In this document: positions 12,801 through 24,264 of the stretch, in pieces
Layout of the letters: every line of letters starts with the position of its first letter
Position numbering within the stretch: position 1 is the stretch's first letter
Assembly (NCBI GenBank): GCA_020631735.1
Contig: CM036201.1
Location: 74,352,353-74,416,352 of the forward strand
Reading direction: 5' to 3'
Length of the DNA stretch: 64,000 nucleotides
Origin: Saccharum officinarum
Taxonomy: Eukaryota > Streptophyta > Magnoliopsida > Poales > Poaceae
Notes under the pieces: generated by a model
Databases searched by the model: none
The model's input: only the letters and a program-made list of their open reading frames with translations
What the model was told of the DNA's origin: nothing
Program-made: the position numbers and the translations under genes

Positions 12801-15800
12801 GGGAGGGACGGCGGCTGGGATGCAGGGGAAAGGAAAGGACCTAACCCTAGGCTGCTGATACCATGTTAGAGAAATGATTTTCCTTAACTTGGCTAACCCT
12901 AGAAGGGTAGCTATATAGGTTCCATACATGGGCCACATGGGCCTTAGCCTCATGGGCCTAAACATATACTCCAACACTCTGGTCATCCTAGGAGCCTGGA
13001 GCATTTGGCGGCACAGAAATGACTGTGTTTTCAATGGAGCTGTCCCAAATGTTGACTCAGTCCTGTACCTAGCCAAGGAGGAGGCTGGTTGGTGGAGTGC
13101 GGCAGGGGCTAAGGGGATTTCCCTAATCTCTGCCCAAACTGCAACTTAGGACTCTGCAGTGGGGGTTTCTCTTGGTCGTCCTTGTAATTCTTACCCGGTG
13201 ATTTAGCTTCTTTGCTCAAGGGGGGGCGTGTGTGTGTTTGGGGTTCTTTGTCCCTGTAAGACTATTTATTTCCTTCTATTAATATAATGATACGCAGCTC
13301 TCCTGCGTGTTCGAGAAAAAAAAATTGGGGGCAGGTGGTGAGGAATCAGAGTGAGATATCTCTTATATAGAGAGGGTTGGGAAGGGTTATTGGGCTATGC
13401 CAAATGTATTACTTAGCTTCTATGTGCAGTGCTGTTTTTTTTTCAGGTTCTTCATGTTAGGGAAAGTGATTCAATTGATTTGGGCTAACCCTATAAGGGT
13501 AGCTATATAGGTAACCATACATGGACCACATGGGCCTAGCCTCATGGGCCTAATACACTCACATTCCAACACCCCCCGCAATCTGAACTACTGGCGCAGC
13601 GGAGTTCCAGGCTGAACAAGAAAGAAGAAAGACCACACACACGTCCCCCCACAGACGCAACTAGCCACCAGTGATGTTGAGGCTAGAGCGAAACTCGGTG
13701 AAGGTCGGGGACGGGAGGCCTTTGATGAAGATGTCCGCAAACTGGGAGGTGGTCAGAACATGAAGGACCCGCACCTCGTTCATGGCCACCCGATCACGGA
13801 CAAAGTGTAGGTCGATCTCCACATGCTTCGTCCGCTGGTGTTGGATGGGGTTGGTGGAGAGGTAGACCGCACTGACATTGTCGCAGTAGATCAGTGTGCT
13901 CCGGGAGGGCGGAGTGTGCATCTCAGCGAAAAGCTGCCGGAGCCAGGAGGCCTCAGTCACGCCGTTAGCGACAGCGCGGTACTCCGCCTCAGCACTGGAC
14001 CGGGAAACCACAGGCTGGCGCTTAGACGACCAGGACACCAAGTTGCCGCCCAAGAAGACAGCGTAGCCGGAGGTGGAGCGCCGAGTGTCCGGACACCCCG
14101 CCCAATCAGCGTCAGTGTAGACGACAAGGTCGGCGGAGGAGGACCGGTGAAGTAGGAGGCCGTAGTCGATCGTGCCTCGGAGGTAGCGGAGGAGGCGCTT
14201 GAGAGGCGTGAGGTGAGGCTCCCGGGGATCATGCATGTGAAGACAGATCTGCTGAACTGCATAGGTGATGTCCGGCCAGGTGAAGGTGAGATACTGAAGG
14301 GCACCAGCAAGACTCCTGTATGCCATGGGATCTGACACTGGGGGCCCTCAGCCTCTGACAGCTTGCCCTGAGTATCAACCGGAGTGGAGCAGGGGTTGCA
14401 GTCAGTCATCCCAGCCCGCTCCAGCATACTGCCGCTGGTGAAGAAGTACCCCGGCATGACGAGGCTCAACAGTGACCCCGAGGAAATGGTGGAGCACACC
14501 CAGATCCTTCATAGCAAACTCCTGCTGGAGAGCGGTAATGATCCGGCGGAGAAGTGGCTCACTGGAGGCTGTGAGGACAATGTCATCAATATAGAGCAGC
14601 AAGTACGCAGTGTCAGCTCCATGGTGATAGATAAACAGAGATGTATCAGACTTGGCCTCCACAAACCCCAGTGTCAGCAGGAAAGCAGCAAACCGATGGT
14701 TCCACGCCCGGGGTGCCTGCTTGAGGCCGTAGAGAGACCTGTTGAGCCGGCAGACCATGTCAGGACGGGAGGAATCAACGAACCCCGCCGGCTGACTGCA
14801 GTATACTGTCTCGGTGAGAAGGCCGTGCAGAAAAGCATTCTTGACGTCCAGCTGATGGACGGGCCATGACCGAGCAAGCGCCAATGAGAGCACGGTGCGG
14901 ACGGTGGCCGGCTTGACCACCGGGCTGAAGGTCTCATCATAGTCGACCCCAGGGCGCTGAGTGAAACCCCGGAGAACCCAGTGCGCCTTGTAGCGCTCGA
15001 AAGTGCCATCAGCCCGACGCTTGTGGGTCCAGATCCACTTGCCGGTGACCACGTTGGAGCCCGGTGGCCGAGGCACCAACTCCCACGTCTGGTTGGCGAG
15101 AAGCGCGGCGTACTCCTCTTCCATCGCGCGGCGCCAGTGAGGATCCACCAGGGCGTCACGGACGGAAGAGGGTACCGGGGAGACCAGCGCGTCGCCAGTC
15201 GATGCCGCAAGGGCCCGGGGTGGCAGTGTGCCTGCCGCGTGCCGTGTCACCATCGGGTGGACATGCCGCGGGTGTCGGTGAAGAAGCGGCGGGTGGTAGA
15301 CCGGCGGTGCGTCACGGGCCGGCGGGGACTACGGCGGTGGTGTCGGTGTCCCCGGCGGAGAAGGGACCGCGAGTGGCAGCGGTCGTGGCCTGCGCTGGGA
15401 CACCCGTACCGGCGCAGCGAACCGCGAAGGAGGTGCCGGGGCAGGTGCCGGGGCAGCACCGGGCGACGGCGACCGGCACGGTCCCCCCGGGCAGTATTGG
15501 GGGATGAGGTCCCCGGGTCGGCGCCAAACGGAGAGATCGGGGCCGCGACAGAGGACGACGGGCCCGGACCCGCCGGGGAGCCGGTACAGGCGCCCGGCAA
15601 GGAGCGCGGCGAAGCAGTACCGGCAGGAGACCACGAAAAAGGTGGCTGGACCACCGTGTCAGTGGGAAAGAGGGAAGAGGGATCAGGAACCGGAGTGGTG
15701 GTGGGTGTGCTGAAGAAGGGAAAGACGGACTCATCGAACACCACATGACGAGAGATGAGGACTCGTCGGGAGGTAAGGTCAAAGCACCGGTACCCCTTGT

Positions 15801-18800
15801 GATCCGGGGAGTACCCGAGGAAGACACAGAGAGTGGAGCGGGGGTCCAGCTTGTGGGAAGAAGTGGCAGTGGTGTTGGGGTAACACGCACACCCAAAGAC
15901 GCGAAGGTGATCATACCGAGGAGAGGTACCGAAGAGGGCGTGGTGGGACGTAGGAGCGGGACAGACAGCGGAAGGAAGACGGTTGAGGAGGTAGGTGGAG
16001 GTGTGCAAGCCCTCAGCCCAGAAGCGAGCAGGAAGAGAGGCCTGAAACAGAAGGGTGCGCACGGTGTCGTTGGTGGTGCGAATCATCCGTTCAGCCTTGC
16101 CATTCTGGGAAGAGGTATATGGGCAAGACATGCGCAACTGAACACCGTGAGAGAGAAAGAAGACACAGGAGGTGGAGTTATCAAACTCACGACCATTGTC
16201 ACACTGGACGGCCTTGATGGTGCGGCCGAACTGTGTGGACACCCAAGTGAAGAAGTGAAGGAGCGTGGGGAAAGTGTCAGACTTCGCACGCAGGGGAAAA
16301 GTCCACGAATAATGCGAAAAATCATCGACCACCACAAGATAGTCCTGGTAACCAGAAATACTGATAACAGGAGATGTCCATAGGTCGCAATGTACAAGAT
16401 CAAAAATGCGGGCCGCATGTGAAATAGAACTATGAAAAGGAAGACGAACATGTCGGCCCAATTGGCACGCATGACACATGCTCATCATGAGCCCGAGTAC
16501 ATGGAAGACCGGAGCTACGACTGAGCTGCATCAGGGCATCACGTCCAGGATGGCCGAGGCGCCGGTGCCAAGTAGTAGAGGAAGAAGAGGCGGCGAAAGC
16601 AGCTGACAAAACGGACGGCGAAGTAGAGGAAGTAGCCGCCGGGAAGCGAAGAGTGTAAAGGGGCCCGATGCTGTCACATCGGAGCAGAGGACGCCGGGAA
16701 GCCAAATCCTTTACAGTAAGACCAGAAGAGTCAAACTCTACAGAACACGAATTGTCAGCTGTAAAACGACGAATAGAAAGAAGGTTGTGAATCATAGAAG
16801 GAGCAACAAGAACATCAGGAAGACGAAAGGAGCCATGAGCACCGGCGGTACCCACAGACATGACAGGAAGATACGAACCATTTGCGACCATAATGGACGA
16901 AAGGAGAGAAGAAGAGGGAGAATGGACAGACGAAAGTATACCAGGGTCAGGGGTGGTGTGGTAGGTGGCACCCGAGTCGGCGATCCACTCCGGTCCGACA
17001 GGAGGTGTCAGGCCCATGGTACTGAACGAGCGAGCCAAGGGCGCCTGGTCCCAGCCGGCAGCCCCAGGTGGGTGCCGGTGGGTGTAGCCCACGGAGGCGC
17101 AGTGGAGACGCCAAGAGGTGGAGCGCCAGTGAACATGGCCACCGGTGGGCGAGGCTCACCACCGGGAGCGTGGTAGGGCCACATAGAGATGCGCCCTGAG
17201 CACGGGTTGTGAAACGAAGACCATGGTGCCCCCCTGCGGTCCAGCCGGTGCCTGACCACCAGCCGGAGCTTGGGTGACACCACCACGTCCTCCCCCGCGA
17301 CCCCACCACGGCGACGACGACCGCCACGACCCCCCACCCCCCTACTCCCGCTCGGCCCAGAGGGAGGGGGACCAAGGAGAGACGCCAGCGGTGGAGCGGA
17401 CGAACGTGGTGGAGCAGACGGACGCGGCGGAGTAGCAGCCAGAGCCGTCGAAGAAGACGAGGACCCCGGAGAAGTGGCGGACCCCGGCTGGATGCCCTGA
17501 GTGAGCTCCTCCATGACAAGGTCGTCACGGACCTGTAGGAAGGTGGGGAAGGGCCGCTGACGGGTGATCCACGTTCTGAGGTGGGCGTAGCGGTCACTGA
17601 GCCCGCGGAGGACGTTGAGGACCAAGATGCGATCCTCCACGGGCCAGCCGAGGTCGCCAAGGGAGTCTGCCATGCCCTTCATCCGACGACAGAACTCGCC
17701 AACGGAGAGGTCACCCTGGACGAAGGAGCGGAAGCTCGCGTCGAGACGCAGAGCCCGGGCCTCAGCGTTGCCCAGGAACTGTCCCTCAAGGGCAAGCCAT
17801 GCCCGGCGCGCGTCAGGAGAGTTGCAGACGAGGTCGTGGAGGTCCAGGGAGATCGTCCCCAGGATCCATGAGAGGACGATGCTGTCAAGACGGAGCCACG
17901 ACGGAGTCTGGACGGTGCCCGAGACGTCAACAAGGACGTGATCATCGAGAACGTAGCGGCGGAGAGTGAGAAGCACCAGATCCCGCCAGCGGGCGTAGGA
18001 GGGCGACTCCCCCCCGGCCTGGTAGTGCAGCTGAGTCATGAGCGGGTCGGCCGGGTCGTGCCAGAGGACGGCGGTGTGGGACACGCGGCGTCCCGATGAG
18101 TCGGAGGAGGTGGCCCCAGCGTCCTGGGAGGCGGGAGAGATGAGGAGCTGCTCCGCCTCGGCGATCTGGCGGGCCAGGGCGTCGGCCGCGTCGCGCTCAC
18201 GCTCCCACACGAGGGCGGCCGCGCGCACCCGGGCCTGCCCCTCCGCGGCGGCAGCCCGTGCAGCGACGAGAGCGGCGGCGAGGGCAGAGTCCGGACGACT
18301 GTGGAGCGGGGCCGGATCGGTGCCCTGAGGGAGAGCACCAACGGCCACCCCACCAGTGGTGGCAGGTGGGAGCCGAGCCGCCGGGTTGATTTGCAGACGA
18401 GGTCCTCCAGGCGTGGCCGGGTTGATTGGCAGACCAGGTCCTCCAGGCGGCATCAGGGGCGCTCCTCCAGGCGGCAACAGCGGTGCCAGGCCGCCAGCAG
18501 CGGTGGCAGCAGGGCCGAACCCGCCAGGCGGGCCGGACACGCCAGGCGGCGGCGGCTGGATAGGGCGGACGCCTGCAGCCGCAGCAACCGCAAGGGCGCC
18601 ACCATCCCCGACCTCCACTGCATCAGGCAGGGGATGAGGGGCGTCGCTGCCATGGCCAGCAGGGGACGCGGCCAGAGCGCCGGTGGCGCCCGCGCCCAGG
18701 ACAGCGTCCGCGCCAGGAGAAGAAGCGGGCGGATGAGCAACCACCTGGGCCCAGGTGGAGGGGAGGGGAGGGAAGAAGCTGTAGTAGGAAGGAGGGGGTG

Positions 18801-21800
18801 GGGCGCCGGCCATGGCGCCGGCGGCTAGGGTGGGGAGGAAAGAGGAAAGCTAACCCTAGGCTGCTGATACCATATTAGGGAAAGTGATTCAATTGATTTG
18901 GGCTAACCCTAGAAGGGTAGCTATATAGGTAACCATACATGGACCACATGGGCCTAGCCTCATGGGCCTAATACACTCACATTCCAACACTTCAGTTACC
19001 GGGTTAAGACCGAATAAACCGGGCACTGGGGTGGGTGACGATAAAATCGGGAAAAAATTACCTCGAATTCAGAAGTGCGAGGGTTTGCGATAATGACTGC
19101 TTTATTTTTGTCATCTGCTCTGTTTAACATGTCAAAGTTTTCTTCATGTGAAGACAAGATAAATGTGAGCACCTCCATATAACCAGCTCTTGCAACCTGG
19201 CCATAAAGGATTTTTCAGTAAAGATCAACTGATGAACAGATAAAAACACAAGAAGAAGAAACACAAAGACATGAAACATCAGCAAGATGCCACAAAGACA
19301 TATTGAATACCTAAAGTACCTCGGCACGAATTTTATCTGAGAACCTGTTTAATGGTTGCCTTCCACCTATTGTCATACACTTTGGCTTTGATTTTGGCAC
19401 ATTGTTGAATCCATAAGCTATAGCAACGTCCTTTGTAGAAGCCAAACAGAAATTAAACCAGTTAACAATGACAGCAAACAAATACCTACAAAAACAGTTG
19501 AAACAGCTAGATAATAGCAGACATACCTCCGACAAATCACGGGCATGCAGAATATCACTTCTTGTTGGAGGAACAGACACTGAAATGCGAGGCTCCCCCT
19601 TCAATGAGTGACTTTCAGCTTGCAGTTGCATTTTATTCAAAAGACAGACAACCTACAGTTTCAGATGCACAGTTATTAATCCAGATTGAAAACATCCTTG
19701 CTAAAACTTTCAGGAACTTGCAGGTACCTGTTTCTCGTCCTGGGAGATGCCAATAGGCCCAAGAATGTCAGATAATGAAACATCCATTTTGTAACATGAA
19801 AGATCAGGGTAAACTGTTTTCCTGCCATTGTGATGTACCACTTCAACAGGTTCCACTTCAAATTTAGTCTCACAATACTCAGAGAACATGGTAACCTAGA
19901 AATATAAGTAACAAGCACATCAATACAATAAGTTTCAACTTCTTAAACTAGAGGACATGTTCCCATCTAAAATACAGCATAACATCACCCACCATTGTAT
20001 TCAGCACTATATTTGCTTTGGTAAGGTCAGTAGCTGTACATTCAATAAAGACATTCCTTGTTGCAAGGGTGATAGCTGAATGTGCACCATTGATGATAGG
20101 AGGTAATGATAATACAGTCCTGCAAAGTATTGCAATGTCAGCTGTTCAGCAACACCAGTATTAACAGTTTCTATATCATAAACGTTAAAGAAAGCATGGC
20201 ACTCATGACGGAACATGGGCCACTTTATCAGTAAAATAGATATATTTAAGAGAACAGCTTTTCCTTGAAAAATGAACAATGTTTTTTGAAGTTTAACTAG
20301 ATAGACAAATTTCCAGAGAGCTGTGCCAACAGAATCTTTCGATTTAATTATTGTTGACCTCTCTAGTAATTATTCGAAAAGATCATAGGCCTTGAAAGAA
20401 AGAGGTCAACAAATGAAATGAAAAGAGCATGTCATTATTTTACCTGTTGCTATCATAGATAACTGGGTACACTAGAGAATTCTCAATTATATGCAAGAAC
20501 TTCTTCAGTTTCATGTCTGACTGCCACAAAGCAAGAGATGTCAGTAATAAAATAATACAAGGCACAGAGCACCTAAAAGAATAGTATTAAGATCTAGAAC
20601 CTATGATATTAAGCGTAAAACTTGAAAATTAACAGTTTCCATCCTGATACATGGCCCAATTAGTGCACAATGACACAACAAACACTCTGATGTAGCTACT
20701 TACTTTATAGAATTCCATCAGTTTATCAGCTCTGAAGCTTTTCTCCTGAATCATACAAAAGTTAGAACAGCGAGTCCAAAAATGTTGCCTTCTCAGCGAC
20801 TTACTAAAAATTGTAATGATGATCAGAAAATAACAAGTAATATAACATAAAAATCATCTGATTGAACTAAATCAATTATTTTTACCTGCTTTAATGGGAC
20901 AAAGTTGATTTCATGTGGTGGTAGAGCCTAGGGAGAGAAAAAAAAATCAAATGTCAGATATAAAGGATGAGAGAAACCACCAGTGGTTTTTTTATAGCCA
21001 TATGTCAGCAATGGTTATATTTTTGGTTAACAACAATATTTAAGAGGCTTGTTCATATATGCATAGTACGAAATATAACATAGTCAACCAACTCCTAGGA
21101 AATCTATCTTCTCCGTCAAAAATATTGACCAACGTAAATAAGTTATTCAGCTGTAAGCTAGTTATAATGCTACAAGTCGTAAGTTAAAACTGTCTTTCCT
21201 CCATGCTAGAAGCTAAATAATAGTTTCTTTATAATAGTTGGTTTGGATATAAGAGCTTCAAACTTTGCCAAACTTTATAATAGTTGGTTTGGATGTAAGC
21301 TAGTTATAATATCGCAATTCCTCCCCCACGCGCCATTCTTCATCTCCTGTGAGCTATTCTTTGTCCAACACCATTCCTTTGGTGAAGCCACCACCCTTCT
21401 ACATGACGACTCCACCGATTGTGAGTGTGCCCTTTCCCTCCTCCCCTATCCCTCACTCCGCAGCGCTCATGCCGCCTCCTTGCTTGCTTGCCGTGCTGTG
21501 CTGCTGCCCCTCTGCTAGTCTGATTGCTTGCTGTGCTGCTCCTCTGCTACTCTGCCTGCTTGCTGGTACTGCATCCTAAGGTATTGTACTGCTATTTTGT
21601 GTATATGTGCAGATTTTGGAACATTGCAGAAATGAACTAGCCAAAATATTGTAATCTTGATGCTTGCTTTATTGTGCATACATATAGTATATATAGGTAT
21701 ATATATGGTGACTAGGTTCGACCATACGTTTGTAAACATTGCTTCCTCCAAATTGTCTTCTCGGTAAGCTGGCCAAGATGAGTTTTCTATTATCCGTACA

Positions 21801-24264
21801 AAAAGGGCTGAAGCCGACTTTTGATTAAATTCGAGGGAAACACATGTTTTTGGCTAGTGTCACTAAAACTCAGATTTTATGGCCATAAATGCTTCTTGAA
21901 GCCCCACTGTAAACAAATTCAGCGGGGCACTATCTCAATGATCCACTCCCCGACGAGCAATCTGCCCCAACAAGGCAGCAAAACAAGGACTTCATAGATG
22001 AAGCAAGACTCCAAACTCATAGACTAAATGACGACAACTGGCTTATGTTACTGGATCCAGTCACTTTCGTAACTCTCTTCCCTGTCCTCCCCTGAGAGGA
22101 GCTTGTTTAGTTCCCTTCTCCATTTGTTCTCGTTTTTTAGCTTCGCCCTTTTGTTCAGTATATTTGTGCCTCTGTTATTTTAATAAAATTTGCAGTAGGA
22201 GCCTCCCCTGCTGTATTTCCTTTCAAAAAAAGGCAGCAAAACAAAATAAGATTTTATTGACTTAGGCTTGAGAGACCTTATGACCATAAGGTATCATGTT
22301 AACTGTGACTGGTGAAAAGAAAAGGATGGATCTTTTCTGCAACTAAGATCATAGAACACATGTTACAGTCCAAGATTTACTCTAAGATTCCCCCAAGAAG
22401 GCAACACACTTGGCGAAGTTTAATCTGCCAAGACATGAGACAAACTCAAATTTCACAAAAATAAGATTCAAAACCAGTGGAAGGGAGCTTCTACACCTCA
22501 ATGGAGAAAGAATAAAATCAACCAAACAACCATCAACATGTCCTTGCATTTATCTTTCCATACGATGGTATAGAAGTAATTGCAGTTAGTTCCCTTGATA
22601 GTGCAAGGCCGCAAGCACATATCATGAGACATAATCATTTGCCCAATCAAAAGGGGGAAAACGGGATGCACAAAAAAAAACCATGGAACACATAATAAAC
22701 ATAGGAACAGTGTGCAAGTCCATGACAGAGATTGCCATGAACGCAGGGCGAATAAGATAATATCATAATACCCAAGATTGAGCTACAAAATTAGCTTATG
22801 GCAGCACTGTGATAATTTTACCTCATATGAGAAGGGTCCTTGCAGAGTGTCCAGATCATGGGTGCCAATAGCAACGAGAGTTCTCTTCCTGTTATCCATC
22901 ATGGAGTAGTCTGAGTTAATTAATCATTGTATTGAGTACAGTCCTGATATCAATACAATGAAAAGCAATAAGATAAGCTATACCGGCAGATATTTTGGTG
23001 GAGTTTGTCTTGAAGATCAATGAAGCTGTTGTATCTTGCTTCATCAAAAGTTACCCCTCTTAGGACAGCACAAACTACGTATGGTCTAATTTTTGAAGTC
23101 TGAAAAAAAACAGCAAATCAAGGCTTACATTGGAAGAAAATAAGAACATAAATAGTACCATTCTGGAGAATGCGATCAGCATCAACATTAGCAAATACAA
23201 CACTAATCTGTTAATACATAGCTTCTAGAATTAGTAATAACAGGCAAATATCAAAATCATGAATATGTTAATGTCTTAACATTTAGTGCCAGCTTCAAGC
23301 TATAATTGTTTTCACGACAATAATAAAACATTACAAAGAGCATGCACCAATAAAAAACATATTTAATGGCATGGAAAATGTCAGTAGGGTATTGCTTCTT
23401 TTTTTCCTTCAAAAAACGACAGTTTCACACATCATTTCTCCATTACTCCGGAGACATAACATTCCATATCCGATCCAAAAACCCAAAAAGAATCAACTGG
23501 CTCAAGAGCATTGCCAGGTTATAACATACACCAAACAGTGCTGCTGTACAATTTTATCTACAACCTAGAGATGGGAAACTGAAGAAATCTAGCCTTTTCT
23601 TCTAGGAAATTATTTGGAATGCACTGCGAGTCCAAAGAACATGAACTTACCTCTGGTTTAACATGCATCTGAAGAATTGAACCACGACGGATGGATGAAA
23701 CTTGGAATACAGGGCTTGCTTCAGTCCCCGTGAAAACACGGAGAGCTCTTGCTAATCCTTCAAGACATAGCAAATCATATCTGCATACATTGTTCCAAGT
23801 TTTCACCGGGTTTCCAAAATCCTGTATACCTAGTATCGTACTAGTAACATCGATTCCATTGACGAAAACAAAATCTTCTGACCTGTTGGCGGCAACCTCT
23901 ATCTTGTAGATGACCTCGTCATCGTCGTCCACCTCGCTGTCGTCCTCGAGGTGCTTCTCCTTCCTGATAATAGCCTTCTCCGTCGTCTGCACACGCACCC
24001 CCAAACCACTCAAAATTCAGACAACGCCACTCTCAGCACAATGAATGGGAAAGAGATGCTCACCACGTCGTCGAGCTCGATGCCGAACTCGAAGCAGAGC
24101 GCCTCGAACTCCTCCTGTGCTGTTGCCAGGAGGATGAGTTACGAGTTGTCGCGGAGAGGAGAAGTGGGGTTTTGGGGAGGAACTGAGCAAAGGAATACAA
24201 ACTTACTGTAGGTCCGACCGAGGGCGGCGAAGAGACGGTCCCGGCCGACGCTCACCGTCGGCAT
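3823..24264 (-). CDS. Phenylalanyl-tRNA synthetase beta subunit, cytosolic (19 coding exons)
   Basis: Charges tRNA-Phe in the cytosol as the beta chain of the alpha2-beta2 enzyme. Exons, in transcript order: 24264-24207, 24119-24064, 23986-23883, 23780-23651, 23099-22984, 22888-22822, 20927-20886, 20745-20704, 20520-20444, 20119-19993, 19895-19728, 19652-19527, 19430-19320, 19196-19062, 5368-5294, 4661-4554, 4460-4374, 4301-4215, 3891-3823. All have GT/AG borders and compatible phases; they sum to 1785 nt, 594 residues plus stop, close to the roughly 600 usual for plant PheRS beta. It begins [12 protein letters not shown]. The B3/B4 editing region spans about 117-270 ([37 protein letters not shown]). 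The B5 domain spans about 274-390 ([14 protein letters not shown]). The catalytic-like core follows ([26 protein letters not shown]) and ends [17 protein letters not shown]. No lesion is seen. Intron 14 (5369-19061) holds three retroelements. Confidence 0.95.
7567..10685 (-). pseudogene. Pol region of copia E1 (pre-integrase, integrase, RT, RNase H)
   Basis: The pre-integrase segment is interrupted by TGA directly after FLSI (stop at 10686-10688); the sister element has CGT there. A further frameshift lies near 10380-10440, between SRSSGL and the integrase zinc motif, after which one long frame (10377-7567) runs to the end. It shows integrase ([28 protein letters not shown]), reverse transcriptase ([27 protein letters not shown], catalytic [10 protein letters not shown]) and RNase H ([36 protein letters not shown]). 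The catalytic half is intact; the breaks upstream suggest the copy depends on other elements for movement. Confidence 0.85.
10894..12771 (-). pseudogene. Gag region of copia E1, frame broken near its end
   Basis: The ORF starts [15 protein letters not shown] and shows a proline/alanine-rich head followed by a copia gag core ([52 protein letters not shown]). Near 12440-12500 a 15-bp unit is repeated about four times, encoding HPTAG repeats. Around 11200-11260 the true frame moves to another frame, shown by the overlapping ORF 10686-11561 that carries SMWPYHAPG and then the protease motif [10 protein letters not shown]. The last third of this ORF (after PPPSGPSG) is therefore not gag sequence. 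Confidence 0.8.
13324..13449. other. Spacer between the LINE tail and copia E2
   Basis: A unique intron remnant with no coding signal. It ends with a T-run followed by CAGGTT next to the CTTCA target site. Confidence 0.5.
13450..18994 (-). mobile_element. Copia E2: second short-LTR copia of the same family
   Basis: The element is 13455-18989 (5535 bp) with 117-bp LTRs at 13455-13571 and 18873-18989. The LTRs differ at two sites: TG versus TA at the first dinucleotide, and CTATAAGG versus CTAGAAGG. Target duplications CTTCA lie at 13450-13454 and 18990-18994. The primer site TGGTATCAGCAGCC follows the right LTR on the minus strand. The LTRs resemble those of E1, roughly four bases in five, and coding order is the same, so the two are family members but not copies of one another. 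It is inserted 131 bp downstream of the LINE tail. Confidence 0.95.
13661..18813 (-). pseudogene. Gag-pol of copia E2, broken by several frameshifts
   Basis: Reading order on the minus strand: gag 18813-17008 (begins [14 protein letters not shown]), protease/pre-integrase 17092-16430 ([13 protein letters not shown]), integrase 16488-15247 ([23 protein letters not shown]), reverse transcriptase 15253-14402 ([10 protein letters not shown], catalytic [10 protein letters not shown]) and RNase H 14338-13661 ([18 protein letters not shown]). Against E1 there is an in-frame gag deletion before [11 protein letters not shown] at about 18010, and an 11-bp deletion at about 14425 that breaks the frame inside RT. 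The RT box has Ile in place of the usual Val (YIDD). The element is defective. Confidence 0.85.
20928..22821 (-). other. Intron 6 of PheRS beta (1.9 kb)
   Basis: It holds the LINE tail insertion described separately (21987-22229). A direct repeat is also visible: TTTATAATAGTTGGTTTGGA occurs at about 21229 and again about 45 bp later, near matching AGCTAGTTATAAT words at 21169 and 21299, which suggests a small MITE remnant. The rest is AT-rich and featureless. Confidence 0.6.
21972..22244 (+). mobile_element. Short 5'-truncated LINE tail with 15-bp target duplication
   Basis: The insert 21987-22229 (243 bp) is flanked by perfect direct repeats AAGGCAGCAAAACAA at 21972-21986 and 22230-22244. 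It ends with a LINE-like 3' UTR (TAATAAAATTTGC, then GTATTTCCTTTC and an A-run). A short frame reading [17 protein letters not shown] and ending FVTLFPVLP then stop looks like the C-terminus of a LINE ORF2. The duplication length and A-tail fit target-primed reverse transcription. Confidence 0.85.

Larger units (their letters stand above)
7368..12981 (-). mobile_element. Copia E1: short-LTR Ty1/copia element with target duplication
   Basis: The element is 7373-12976 (5604 bp) between two 113-bp LTRs (7373-7485 and 12864-12976) that read identical base for base. Five-base target duplications CTCTG lie at 7368-7372 and 12977-12981. On the minus strand the 5' LTR is followed at once by the primer-binding site TGGTATCAGCAGCC (initiator tRNA-Met type), and the 3' LTR is preceded by a polypurine tract TGCGGGGGG. 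The LTR has a TATATA-type box. Coding sequence is much more GC-rich than the flanks. Frame breaks in gag and pol make it non-autonomous. Confidence 0.95.
6140..13323 (+). mobile_element. 5'-truncated LINE (non-LTR retrotransposon), split by copia E1
   Basis: The left part, about 6140-7372, encodes the end of the reverse transcriptase (FPCKYLGLP) and the zinc-binding zf-RVT region ([37 protein letters not shown]). The frame slips once near 6250, between FPCKYLGLP and [10 protein letters not shown]. The right part, 12982-13323, continues in frame across the copia insertion (LNSL joins [13 protein letters not shown]) and ends with a LINE-type 3' tail, TAATATAATGATACGCAGC then a run of A at 13315-13323. 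The 5' end is a guess: coding similarity fades before 6140 and no convincing target duplication was found. Confidence 0.85.
5369..19061 (-). other. Intron 14 of PheRS beta, 13.7 kb, filled with retrotransposons
   Basis: The donor follows the exon ending in ...TSEFE (GAG, then gtaatt at 19061) and the acceptor precedes VVRTSLMS (ctgcag before 5368). Both exons are in phase 0, so removing this intron restores the family sequence exactly. Contents in order: ordinary intron sequence 5369-6130, the LINE split by copia E1 (about 6140-13323), 131 bp of spacer, copia E2 (13455-18989) and 72 bp next to the donor. All LTR elements lie on the same strand as the gene. The 5500-5660 part is rich in GGTTCGGTT-like words with no coding content. 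Confidence 0.9.

Noticed and set aside
6100..13345. Possible LINE target duplication CAGGTGG near 6102 and 13331
   Set aside because: Only seven bases match and neither copy sits exactly at the element border; too weak to report.
23558..24013. Single 151-residue minus-strand ORF as a separate gene
   Set aside because: It is PheRS beta exons 3 and 4 read through the intron between them.
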